48,425 nucleotides of DNA from JALZAH01 sp051000755 (GTDB taxonomy: Bacteria > Actinomycetota > Acidimicrobiia > Acidimicrobiales > Palsa-688): NCBI GenBank assembly GCA_051000755.1, contig JBPCNZ010000090.1:1-48425 (forward strand), in the 5' to 3' direction. The notes under the pieces were generated by a model that saw only the letters and a program-made list of their open reading frames with translations, did no database searches and was not told the origin of the DNA. Made by a program: the position numbers and the translations under genes. This document shows, one piece after another, positions 31,096-39,287 of this stretch (position 1 is its first letter; each line of letters opens with the position of its first letter).

Positions 31096-32709
31096 GTGGC
31101 TAGCACGCTCGAGCGCGACCCCGGGCTCCTCCAGGAATGTCGGCAGTTGTGGACCCGGGCCCCGAGTGTCCGGGTCCGCGTGGCCATCGGCCTCGCTGCG
31201 GTGGTGGTCATCATCGGGATCGTCCTGCGGTTCTGGTCGCCGACGGCCCTGTGGCTGGATGAGACGATCAGCGTCAACATCGCCAAGCTTCCCCTGACGT
31301 CGATCCCCCAGGCCCTTAGCCACGACGGGTCGCCGCCGCTCTACTACTACGTCCTGCACTTCTGGATGCTGATCTTCGGTCAGAGCGATTTCGCCGTCCG
31401 GGCCCTCTCCGGGGTCGTGTCCGTGGCCAGCCTGCCGCTGTTCTGGTCCGCCGGGCGTCGCTTCGGGGGCCGGCGGACCGCCTGGGTCGCCTTGGGGCTC
31501 GGCCTCACCTCCCCGTTCGCCATCGACTACGCCACCACCACCCGGATGTACTCGTTCATGATCTTCTGGACGCTGCTCGGGGTCGGGATCCTGTGGCGGG
31601 TGCTCGAGGAGCCCACCCGGCAGCGCCGCATCGCCCTGGGGGCCTTGACCGCGGCGATCCTCTACACCCACTACTACGGGATCTACCTGGTCGGCACGGT
31701 CGGCCTGTGGTTCCTGTGGCGCATCGTCCGCGAGTCCCGGAAAGGCCCCTCGCCCCTCGACCCCCCCGGCATCCGGCCCGCCTTCGGGGCGATGGTGCTC
31801 GGCGTGGTGTGCTGGTTGCCTTGGGCACCGGTGTTCGTCTACCAGACCCTGCACACCGGCACGCCGTGGACCGGTTCGGCGGGGCCGGCCGACCTGCTCG
31901 GGATCTTCGGTGACTTCGCCGGCAACGGGGCCTGGGGTGCCCTCCTGTCGTTCGGATTTTTCGCCCTGGTCATCCTGGGGGTCTTCGGCCGGCCCACCCA
32001 GGCCCCGACCGAGGACGGCGGTTCCACGTCCGCGGTCCTCCTCGTCGGCCGGCCCCGTCCGGACGTGCTGCCCCTGCTGGTCATCCTGGCCGGAACGCTG
32101 GTGGTCGCCGTCGCCCTCGACGCCATCGCCCAGGCCGCCTTCGTGGCCCGTTACGCCTCCGTCGTGCTCCCCCTGTTCCTGGTCCTGGTCGCTCTCGGGG
32201 TCACCGTCATACGCAACCGCCGGGTCGTGGCCGTGGTGGCCAGCGTGGCCTGCCTGGCCGGGCTGCTCTCCGCCTGGGGGGTCAGGGACAACCAGCGCAC
32301 CCAGGCCACCAAGGTGGCCGCCGTCCTCAATCTGGAGGCCCAGCCTGGCGACCTGGTGGTCTACTGCCCCGACCAGTTGGGGCCGGCCGTCAGCCGCCTG
32401 ATCAAGGTGCCCCAGGTCACCGAGCTCACCTTCCCCCGAGCCATCGGACCTCAACGGGTCGACTGGGTCAACTACAAGCAGACCATCGCCAAGACCGACG
32501 TGGGCACGTTCGCCGAGCAGATGCTCAGCCGTCTCGGAGCCGATCACACCCTCTGGCTGGTGTGGCGGGATGGCTATCCCGGTGTGGGTGGGAGCTGCGG
32601 CTACCTCCAGAGCTGGCTCAACATGTTGCGACCCGCCGGTGAGACGGTCGTGCACGCCACGCCCGGCAAGTACTACGAATACGAGAACCTGGTCCGGTAC
32701 TCGTCGTGA
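31096..32709 (+). CDS. GT-C membrane glycosyltransferase (PMT/ArnT type)
   Basis: A 537-residue integral membrane protein with about ten helices. The first loop after helix 1 carries the acidic motif LWLDETISV typical of GT-C enzymes (GT39/GT83), which use polyprenyl-phosphate sugars outside the membrane. DGSPPLYYYVLHFWM and FAIDYATTTRMYSFM are further family-like segments. A soluble C-terminal portion (about 430-537) ends in YYEYENLV. The start at GTG 31096 is supported by TAGTTT 8 nt upstream. It probably works in cell-surface glycan or lipoglycan assembly together with the next flavoprotein; that link is inference from adjacency. Confidence 0.85.
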   Translation: MASTLERDPGLLQECRQLWTRAPSVRVRVAIGLAAVVVIIGIVLRFWSPTALWLDETISVNIAKLPLTSIPQALSHDGSPPLYYYVLHFWMLIFGQSDFAVRALSGVVSVASLPLFWSAGRRFGGRRTAWVALGLGLTSPFAIDYATTTRMYSFMIFWTLLGVGILWRVLEEPTRQRRIALGALTAAILYTHYYGIYLVGTVGLWFLWRIVRESRKGPSPLDPPGIRPAFGAMVLGVVCWLPWAPVFVYQTLHTGTPWTGSAGPADLLGIFGDFAGNGAWGALLSFGFFALVILGVFGRPTQAPTEDGGSTSAVLLVGRPRPDVLPLLVILAGTLVVAVALDAIAQAAFVARYASVVLPLFLVLVALGVTVIRNRRVVAVVASVACLAGLLSAWGVRDNQRTQATKVAAVLNLEAQPGDLVVYCPDQLGPAVSRLIKVPQVTELTFPRAIGPQRVDWVNYKQTIAKTDVGTFAEQMLSRLGADHTLWLVWRDGYPGVGGSCGYLQSWLNMLRPAGETVVHATPGKYYEYENLVRYSS

Positions 32710-32832
32710 TGAGTACGCGAGGGGGTGCCTGGATGCGCGAGGCCCTCAGGCGTCACAATGGGTGTTTTCGATGTCGGCCCCGGTGGTCCCCCGATTCCCC
32801 TTGCGCGCCGATATCTCTCTGAGGAGTGTGCA

Positions 32833-34344
32833 TTGACAGACCAAGCCCCCCATCCGGCTGACGACGTCGTCGTCATCGGAGCCGGACCCGCCGGCCTGAC
32901 CGCAGCGTACAAGTTGATGCAGGCGGGCAAGGCGCCGACCGTGCTGGAAGGCGATTCGGTGGTTGGTGGCATCAGCCGGACCGTCGAGCGCGACGGTTGG
33001 CGCTTCGACATCGGAGGCCATCGGTTCTTCACCAAGGTCGGCGCCGTCGAGGCCTTCTGGCACGAGATCCTGTCCGACGATGACTTCATGATGCGGCCCC
33101 GCAAGAGCCGGATCTTCTATAAGGGCAAGTTCTACGACTACCCCCTCAAGGGCATGAACGCCCTTCGGAACCTCGGCGTGATCGAGGCTGTCCGCTGCGT
33201 GCTGTCCTACGTGTGGGCCCGCATCCGCCCGCCCAAGGACCAGACCAACTTCGAGGGATGGGTCGCCGCTCGGTTCGGGTGGCGCCTCTATCGCCACTTC
33301 TTCAAGACCTACACCGAGAAGGTGTGGGGTCACCCCGGATCGGAGATGCAGGCCGACTGGGCCGCCCAGCGCATCAAGAACCTGAATCTGGCCTCGGCCA
33401 TCGTCAACGCCCTGATGCCCAAGCGCAACCAGAAGGACATCACGTCGCTGATCGAGGAGTTCCAGTACCCCAAGTACGGGCCGGGGATGATGTGGGAGCG
33501 TTGCACCGAGAAGCTCGAAGCGGCCGGCACCAAGGTCAACTACGACACCCACGTCGAATCGCTCCGGCGCGACGACAAGGGTGTTTTCGAGGTGGCGACC
33601 ACCTCCGCGGCCGGCGGCCAGACGTCGTATCCCTGTACGGCGGTCATCTCCTCGATGCCTCTCTCCTCGCTCATCCTGGCCATGGACCCGCCGGCCCCCG
33701 AGGACGTCCGGGCCGCGGCCAAGGACCTCTCCTACCGTGACTTCCTCACCGTGGCCCTGGTCGTTCCCGCCGACGCCGTGCCCTGGGACGACAACTGGAT
33801 CTACATCCACGACCCCGATGTCAAGACCATGCGGATCCAGAACTTCGGTTCCTGGTCCCCGTATCTGGTCAAGGACGGTCGCAATGTCCTCGGGCTCGAG
33901 TACACGGTCAACGAGGGCGACAGCTCGTGGAACTCGACCGACGAGGCCCTCGTCGAGTTGGGCAAGTTGGAGCTCGGCCACCTCGGTCTCGTCGACCCGA
34001 GCCGCGTCGAGGCCGGCTACGTGGTGCGCATGCCGAAGGCCTACCCGTACTACGACGCCGACTACCACCACGACGTGGACGCCATTCGCGGCTGGTTGGC
34101 CGCCGAATGTCCCAACGTGATGCCGGTGGGTCGCAACGGGATGCATCGCTACAACAACGCCGACCATTCCATGTACACCGCCATGCTGAGCGTGGAGAAC
34201 CTCTTCGGGGCCAGCCACGACGTGTGGGGTGTGAACGTGGAGGAGGACTACCACGAGGAGTCCCGCCCGGCGAAGGCCTCTTCGCCCACGGGGGGAACCG
34301 GGCGTGACGCCCCCATCCTGCCCAAACGTGTCCCGTCTTCTTAG
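32833..34344 (+). CDS. FAD-dependent oxidoreductase, UDP-galactopyranose mutase-like
   Basis: A 503-residue flavoprotein. The Rossmann dinucleotide motif is VVIGAGPAGLTAAYKLM near the N-terminus. It continues with DIGGHRFFTK, KGKFYDYPLKG and the FAD-binding C-terminal segment GRNGMHRYNNADHSMYTAM. The overall pattern is closest to UDP-galactopyranose mutase and related NAD(P)-binding amine-oxidase-fold proteins found in polysaccharide loci. I choose TTG 32833 because GAGGAG lies exactly 6 nt upstream. An ATG at 32758 is possible but adds residues that are unlike the family. The substrate could be UDP-galactose or another nucleotide sugar. Confidence 0.82.
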   Translation: MTDQAPHPADDVVVIGAGPAGLTAAYKLMQAGKAPTVLEGDSVVGGISRTVERDGWRFDIGGHRFFTKVGAVEAFWHEILSDDDFMMRPRKSRIFYKGKFYDYPLKGMNALRNLGVIEAVRCVLSYVWARIRPPKDQTNFEGWVAARFGWRLYRHFFKTYTEKVWGHPGSEMQADWAAQRIKNLNLASAIVNALMPKRNQKDITSLIEEFQYPKYGPGMMWERCTEKLEAAGTKVNYDTHVESLRRDDKGVFEVATTSAAGGQTSYPCTAVISSMPLSSLILAMDPPAPEDVRAAAKDLSYRDFLTVALVVPADAVPWDDNWIYIHDPDVKTMRIQNFGSWSPYLVKDGRNVLGLEYTVNEGDSSWNSTDEALVELGKLELGHLGLVDPSRVEAGYVVRMPKAYPYYDADYHHDVDAIRGWLAAECPNVMPVGRNGMHRYNNADHSMYTAMLSVENLFGASHDVWGVNVEEDYHEESRPAKASSPTGGTGRDAPILPKRVPSS

Positions 34345-34356
34345 GGTCATCGCCGG

Positions 34357-36333
34357 TTGAGCCATCGTGAGGCGGTGACCCCCAGGGTCACCGCCGCCAT
34401 GTGCGCCTCCGGCAGGGTGCTCGGTGACCCGCGGCTGTCCCCCGACGGGACCACGGTCGCGTTCGTCAGCGGGCGCGGAGGGCAGGCCGAGCTGGTCACC
34501 GTGGCCGTCGACGGCGGCCCCGAGGTGGTCATCACCACCGACCCCGCCCCGGGAAGATCGGCCCCCGACGGCCGGGGCATCTTCGATTGGACCCCGGACG
34601 GTACCGCCCTCGTGTACGCGACCGCGGCCGGTGCCCTCCGCTGCCAGCCCGTCGCGGGCGGCCCCTGCCGGCCGCTCGCCGGCGTCGGCGACGGGGGAGC
34701 GGCGGGGCCCGTTGTCTCCCCTGAGGGCACCAGGGTGGCGTACGTGTCCGACGGCCGTCATGTCGTCGTGGCCGGGCTCGACCCCCGCGGTCCGTGGCCC
34801 GTGCGGCTGTCCGCCTCCCCGGACTTCTGCGTGGATCCGGTTTGGTCTCCTGACGCGACGACGGTGGCCTGGCACGAGTGGGATGTGCCAGCCATGTCCT
34901 GGGACACCAGTCGCATCGCCCTCGCCTCGGTACCCATTCCCGAGCCACCCCATCGCATCGCGCTCCGGGCCCGAGGGTCCCGAAGCCCCGAGCCCGCCGC
35001 GGCCCCGGCCGCAGCGCCGGCGGGGGTGGCGGTCTCCCAGCCTCGTTATTCCCCAGATGGATCACGCCTCGGATTCCTCTGCGACGCCGATGGCTGGCTG
35101 AACCTGTGGGTTGCCGCCGCCGACGGGAGCGATCCCCGCCCCGTCATCGACGACGCCCACGAGCACGGTGGCCCCACCTGGGGCGGCGGGCAGCGATCCT
35201 GGGTGTGGTCCCCCGACGGGCGCCGGGTCGCCGTGTGCCGCAACGAGGCGGGCTTCGGGCGCCTCGTGCTCATCGACCTGGACACCACCGACCTCGTCAC
35301 CGTCGGCCGGGGCATCTTCACCGGGCTCTCCTGGCAGGCCGACCGCCTCGTCGCCGTCCGCAGCGGCGCCGCCACCCCCGATCAGTTGGTGGCCTACGAC
35401 GTCAGCGCCCTACCCGCCCCCTTCGATCCGGCCAGCCCGGACGACCCACGGCGCGTCCTCCTCCCCCGCCTCACCCTGGCCCGGGGCCCCGTTGCCGGCT
35501 TCGAGGCCGCTGGGCTGATCGAGCCCCGCCCGGTTACCTGGGAGGGCGAGGAGCGCAGCCAGGTCGGTCGGGTCGTTCATGGCCGGCTCAGCGCCGCCCG
35601 CCCGAGCGTCCCCGATGACCGGGCCCCCCACCCCCTCCTGGTCTGGATCCACGGCGGGCCGACCGGCCAGAGCCAAGTCACGTTCAACGCCCGGGCCGCC
35701 TACTTCTTGGACCGCGGCTGGAACCTTCTCCAGGTCGACCCTCGGGGCAGCACCGGATGGGGCCGGGCCTACGCCCAGGCCTTGCACCACGAGTGGGGCC
35801 GTCTCGACATCGACGACATCGCGGCCGGGATCCGGGCCGCCTTCGACCGCGGCTGGGGTGACCCGCGGCGGACCGCCATCATGGGTGGTTCCTCCGGCGG
35901 GCTGGCGGCGCTCGGTGTTCTCGCCCTGCACCCTGACCTGTGCGCAGCGGGCATCGACCTCTACGGCGTCACCGATCTGTTCGATCTCGATGACACCACC
36001 CATCGCTTCGAAGCCCACTACCAGCGGTCCATGATCGGACCCCGCCCCGAAGCGGACGACCGCTACCGGGAGCGTTCGCCCTTGCACCTCGCGGCGCGGA
36101 TCACTGCGCCCCTCCTCGTGCTCCACGGCACCGCAGACCGCAGCGTGGCGAGGGGTCAGTCCGATGCGCTCGTGGAGTCACTACGGTCGCGTCATGCGAC
36201 GGTCGAGTACCACCTCTACGAGGGCGAGGGACACGGGTGGTCCCGGCCCGAGACCATGCGTGACGAGCTCGACCGCATCGACGCGTTTCTCACGCGCCAC
36301 GTTCTTCGTCTTCCGAGGAGACTGATCTCATGA
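34357..36333 (+). CDS. S9-family peptidase (prolyl oligopeptidase / DPP type)
   Basis: A 658-residue serine peptidase with an N-terminal beta-propeller (about 20-390; repeated D-G-x-x-(V/L)-x-F/Y blades such as LSPDGTTVAFVS and YSPDGSRLGFL) and a C-terminal alpha/beta hydrolase. The catalytic Ser is in MGGSSGGLAAL (about 512), Asp in LHGTADRSVA (about 592) and His in GEGHGW (about 626). There is no signal peptide, so it is probably cytoplasmic. TTG 34357 follows TAGGGT by 9 nt; GTG 34375 is an alternative start. It overlaps the next gene by 4 nt (ATGA). Confidence 0.9.
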   Translation: MSHREAVTPRVTAAMCASGRVLGDPRLSPDGTTVAFVSGRGGQAELVTVAVDGGPEVVITTDPAPGRSAPDGRGIFDWTPDGTALVYATAAGALRCQPVAGGPCRPLAGVGDGGAAGPVVSPEGTRVAYVSDGRHVVVAGLDPRGPWPVRLSASPDFCVDPVWSPDATTVAWHEWDVPAMSWDTSRIALASVPIPEPPHRIALRARGSRSPEPAAAPAAAPAGVAVSQPRYSPDGSRLGFLCDADGWLNLWVAAADGSDPRPVIDDAHEHGGPTWGGGQRSWVWSPDGRRVAVCRNEAGFGRLVLIDLDTTDLVTVGRGIFTGLSWQADRLVAVRSGAATPDQLVAYDVSALPAPFDPASPDDPRRVLLPRLTLARGPVAGFEAAGLIEPRPVTWEGEERSQVGRVVHGRLSAARPSVPDDRAPHPLLVWIHGGPTGQSQVTFNARAAYFLDRGWNLLQVDPRGSTGWGRAYAQALHHEWGRLDIDDIAAGIRAAFDRGWGDPRRTAIMGGSSGGLAALGVLALHPDLCAAGIDLYGVTDLFDLDDTTHRFEAHYQRSMIGPRPEADDRYRERSPLHLAARITAPLLVLHGTADRSVARGQSDALVESLRSRHATVEYHLYEGEGHGWSRPETMRDELDRIDAFLTRHVLRLPRRLIS

Positions 36334-37709
36334 CCAAGGTCTGGTTCTGCTCGACGTGCGGCTATGAGGTCGGCTTCCGCGGGCGATGCCACCAGTGCGG
36401 GCAGAAGCTCGAGCAGTCCCCGATGGCCGAGCTCGAACCCGGCGCCGACGAGGACGAGGTTGGCTACCGCCTCGACGACTGGGCCGACGCGGCCAGGGGC
36501 CGGATGATCGTGGAGCTGATCGACGCCGACATCGCCCATCGCTTCGAGGACGATGAACTGGTGGTCGACGTCGGCGACGAGGAGCACGTCGACCGGCTGG
36601 TGGTCCGCCTGACCGGGGCGACGGGCCCCGATGAGGATGTTGACGCCGACGACTCGGCCGACGACTCGGACGACGACGCTTCGCTGCTCGACGGCGACGA
36701 CAGCGAGTGGGGGCGGCCGACGACCGAGGTGGTACAACTCGAAGCAGCCGCGGCCCGGCTCAGCCTCGACCCAACCGACATGGAAGCCGACGGCGAGGTC
36801 GCTGAGGCCTCGACGGCGGTGTTCATGGTCGAGGACCCGCCCTGGTCCGACGCCGACACGTGGGCGGCCGTCGGCCGGGTCACTCGGCGACTCATGGCCG
36901 CTCTCGGCTCCGACGACGCCCTGGAGGAGGAGATCCGAACCCAGGCCGGGATCCTGGCGCGGCTTCTGGGGCCGATCGTGCATCCCGCGTCGGACGCCGC
37001 AAGTGTGGGGCCGGCGGCTGCGGGTGAGGAGCCGGCGGCGGACCCCGAGGCTGCGGCGGACGATGGGGTCGAGGAGCTCAGCGGCGTCACCAACGGCTCC
37101 GATCCTGGGCCGGCCAGCAGCGGTGGCCTCACTCAGGGCGACGGTGCGGGCGATGAGGCCGGCGGCGCCAACGATCTGATCGGCGAGCGAGGCGACGAAG
37201 ACGAGGACGCGGCGGCCACCACCTCCGGTGGTTCCGGTGTCTCCGGGAAGCGCACGGAGACCGTCTACGAACTGGGGGAGTGGCTACCCGAGCAACGCGC
37301 CGAGCTCGCCATGCTCCTCGACCGTGGAGGCATCGTCCATTCGTGGGACACCGAGAACCTGGTGGTGGCCTCCGAGCACGAAGCCGACGTCGAGGCGGTT
37401 CTCGATCGCATCGAGGCGGTAGACGATCCCGACGCCGACGAAGAAGCCACGTACCGGGCCCTGGAGGAGCTGTTCGCAGCGACGGACCGCCTCGTCGGCG
37501 CCCCGGCCGACCTGAGCCGGGGCAAGGACGTGGTGCGTGCCGTGGTGGTGGCCGACGGCCCAACCCCGGTCGGACTCGACGACGCCCAATGGTGGCAGCT
37601 GCGCCAGCGGGCCCGCATCCTGGCCGACTCCATCGAGCACCGGGCCCAGATCGATGTGGTCCTCGGAGAGGCCAGGACGCTTCGCGACCTTCTGCGCGAC
37701 CTGGTGTGA
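36330..37709 (+). CDS. Zinc-ribbon protein with two DUF2007-like repeats
   Basis: A 459-residue acidic protein of unknown function. C7-C10 and C20-C23 form a zinc ribbon (WFCSTCGYEV, GRCHQCGQKL). Two copies of one small domain follow. Copy 1 is near 47-95 (YRLDDWADAARGRM, IAHRFEDDELVVDV) and copy 2 near 310-362 (YELGEWLPEQRAEL, IVHSWDTENLVVAS). Between and around them are long acidic, probably disordered stretches (DADDSADDSDDD and a Gly/Ala/Glu-rich linker at about 215-300). Each domain copy resembles the small DUF2007-type signal-transduction domain, a tentative match. Both ends overlap neighbouring genes by 4 nt. Confidence 0.75.
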   Translation: MTKVWFCSTCGYEVGFRGRCHQCGQKLEQSPMAELEPGADEDEVGYRLDDWADAARGRMIVELIDADIAHRFEDDELVVDVGDEEHVDRLVVRLTGATGPDEDVDADDSADDSDDDASLLDGDDSEWGRPTTEVVQLEAAAARLSLDPTDMEADGEVAEASTAVFMVEDPPWSDADTWAAVGRVTRRLMAALGSDDALEEEIRTQAGILARLLGPIVHPASDAASVGPAAAGEEPAADPEAAADDGVEELSGVTNGSDPGPASSGGLTQGDGAGDEAGGANDLIGERGDEDEDAAATTSGGSGVSGKRTETVYELGEWLPEQRAELAMLLDRGGIVHSWDTENLVVASEHEADVEAVLDRIEAVDDPDADEEATYRALEELFAATDRLVGAPADLSRGKDVVRAVVVADGPTPVGLDDAQWWQLRQRARILADSIEHRAQIDVVLGEARTLRDLLRDLV

Positions 37710-38341
37710 GGCCGACCTGGTCGCTGCTGCTGGCGCCGGGTGCCGGCGCCGACCGCAACCAGGTCGCTCTGGTGGCCCTCGACGAGGTCGCCACCGGGGC
37801 CGGGGCCCAGGTCACCAGGATGGACTTCCCGTATCGCAAGGCCGGCAGGCGGGGCCCGGACCGGCCGCCGGTCCTCCTGCGGGCCGTCCTCGACGAGGTC
37901 TCGTCCCTCGCTGGTCCGGGTCCCCTGGTCCTCGGTGGCCGGTCCATGGGCGGACGAATCTGCTCCCTCGCCGTTGCCGAAGGCCTCGGTGCCGACGCCC
38001 CCGCGGTCGCCGGCCTGCTCCTTGTGTCCTACCCCCTCCACCCCCCAGGACGGCCGGAGAAGCTCCGCATCGAGCATTTCCCGGCGCTCGAGGTGCCCTG
38101 CCTCTTCGTGTCGGGGACACGGGATGCCTTCGCCGCGCCCGCGGAGCTGGAGGAGCACACCGCAACCATCCCGGGACCGGTCACCCTCCACTGGGTCGAC
38201 GGCAAGGATCATGGCCTGCGCAACACCGAGAAGGAGGTCGGCGAGGCGACGCTCGCCTGGGTCGACGGGTTGCGATTGGGCCCGGGGGCGCGGTCGGGGG
38301 CGGGGGCCGGGCCGGGGTCGGGGCCAGGGCCGGCCCGTTGA
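37706..38341 (+). CDS. Small alpha/beta hydrolase (TEX30/KANSL3-like)
   Basis: A 211-residue hydrolase of the dienelactone-hydrolase/TEX30 group. Near the N-terminus, LLLAPGAGADRNQ is the family's glycine loop. The nucleophile Ser is in LGGRSMGGRI, the Asp in FVSGTRDAFA and the His in DGKDHGL. The last 18 or so residues (GARSGAGAGPGSG) are low-complexity and come from a run of G-tracts in the DNA at 38284-38329. It starts at GTG 37706 (GTGA overlap) and ends in a TTGA overlap with the next gene. The substrate is unknown. Confidence 0.82.
   Translation: MRPTWSLLLAPGAGADRNQVALVALDEVATGAGAQVTRMDFPYRKAGRRGPDRPPVLLRAVLDEVSSLAGPGPLVLGGRSMGGRICSLAVAEGLGADAPAVAGLLLVSYPLHPPGRPEKLRIEHFPALEVPCLFVSGTRDAFAAPAELEEHTATIPGPVTLHWVDGKDHGLRNTEKEVGEATLAWVDGLRLGPGARSGAGAGPGSGPGPAR
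38284..38329 (+). other. G-quadruplex-forming sequence at the end of the hydrolase gene
   Basis: Seven G-runs of 3-5 bases lie within 46 nt, at 38284-38288, 38296-38300, 38302-38306, 38309-38311, 38314-38317, 38320-38323 and 38327-38329, on the coding strand. They sit 9 nt before the TTGA start/stop overlap at 38338-38341. Such runs can fold into a quadruplex in the mRNA or coding strand. Confidence 0.6.
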
Positions 38342-39240
38342 GCGTCCTCCTGTCCGGTCCCTCCGCACCCGGCGACTTCCCCGATCCGTTCGTCCTGACC
38401 ACCCCGTCGGGTTATGTGGCCTATGGCACCAACGCAGCCGGGTCCAACGTTCAGGTTCGAACCAGCTCCGACCTCAGCACCTGGGCCGCCGGCGCCGACG
38501 CCCTGCCGAATCTGCCTTCGTGGGCCGCCCCGGGGTTCACCTGGTCCCCGTCGGTCCTGGCCCGGGGCCAGGCCTACGCCCTGTGGTACGTCGTCCGTCA
38601 CGCCGCCTCGGGCCGCCAGGTCCTCTCCGTCGCCCACGCCCCTTCGCCTCTCGGGCCCTTCGAGGATCGCAGCTCGGGACCGGCCGTGGCCCAACTCGAC
38701 CTTGGTGGGTCCATCGATCCCAGCCCCTTCGTCGACGAGGACGGCATCCCCTACCTGTGCTGGAAGGCCGATAGCAACGCCATCGATCGACCCTCCACCC
38801 TCTGGGCTCAGCCTCTCCGTGGCGACGGCGGCGCCGTGGTGGGGGAACCGACCAGGCTGCTCGTTCATGACCGGCGGTGGGAACGACCGCTGATCGAAGC
38901 GCCGTCGATGGTCTTCGCCGGTAGGTATTGGTTGTTCTACTCAGGAGGGTGGTGGGAATCCGATGGCTACGGCATCGGCTACGCCACCGCGCCCCACCCG
39001 CTCGGCCCATGGACCAAGCAGTCCCGCCGCCGTCCGTGGGCGGCGTCGTCCGCACCGGCGCTGGGACCTGGTGGGGCCGAGGTGTTCTCCGCACACGATG
39101 GCTCGCTCTACCTGGCCTACCACGCCTGGTCTGAGGGCGCCGTGGGCTACCGCAGCGACGGGGCTCGGACCCTCCGGATCGGCGAGCTGGACCTCTCGGG
39201 GTCGACGCCGGCGCTGGCCCCGTCGGGCTTCTCTGCCTGA
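38338..39240 (+). CDS. GH43-like glycoside hydrolase
   Basis: A 300-residue protein with the five-bladed beta-propeller pattern of glycoside hydrolase family 43 (arabinofuranosidases and xylosidases). The general-base Asp is in GDFPDPFVL, the second Asp in GGSIDPSPFVDEDG and the acid Glu in LIEAPSMVF. YWLFYSGG and GYGIGYATAPHPLGPW are typical blade segments. It has no signal peptide, so it would act on short sugars inside the cell. TTG 38338 is the only start joined to the upstream stop (TTGA); no better start follows before the first motif. Confidence 0.85.
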   Translation: MSVLLSGPSAPGDFPDPFVLTTPSGYVAYGTNAAGSNVQVRTSSDLSTWAAGADALPNLPSWAAPGFTWSPSVLARGQAYALWYVVRHAASGRQVLSVAHAPSPLGPFEDRSSGPAVAQLDLGGSIDPSPFVDEDGIPYLCWKADSNAIDRPSTLWAQPLRGDGGAVVGEPTRLLVHDRRWERPLIEAPSMVFAGRYWLFYSGGWWESDGYGIGYATAPHPLGPWTKQSRRRPWAASSAPALGPGGAEVFSAHDGSLYLAYHAWSEGAVGYRSDGARTLRIGELDLSGSTPALAPSGFSA

Positions 39241-39287
39241 CCCGTCGCCGAGGGCCCGGTGGCGAGGGGGCCGTGGGAGACAGGCCC

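Noticed and set aside
30826..32655. Reverse-strand open frame of 609 codons opposite the GT-C gene
   Set aside because: Its composition (Gly, Asp, Glu, Gln, His, Pro, no hydrophobic core) marks it as an antisense shadow.
32746..34953. Reverse-strand open frame of 735 codons opposite the flavoprotein and S9 peptidase
   Set aside because: Antisense to two genes with intact catalytic motifs; shadow composition.
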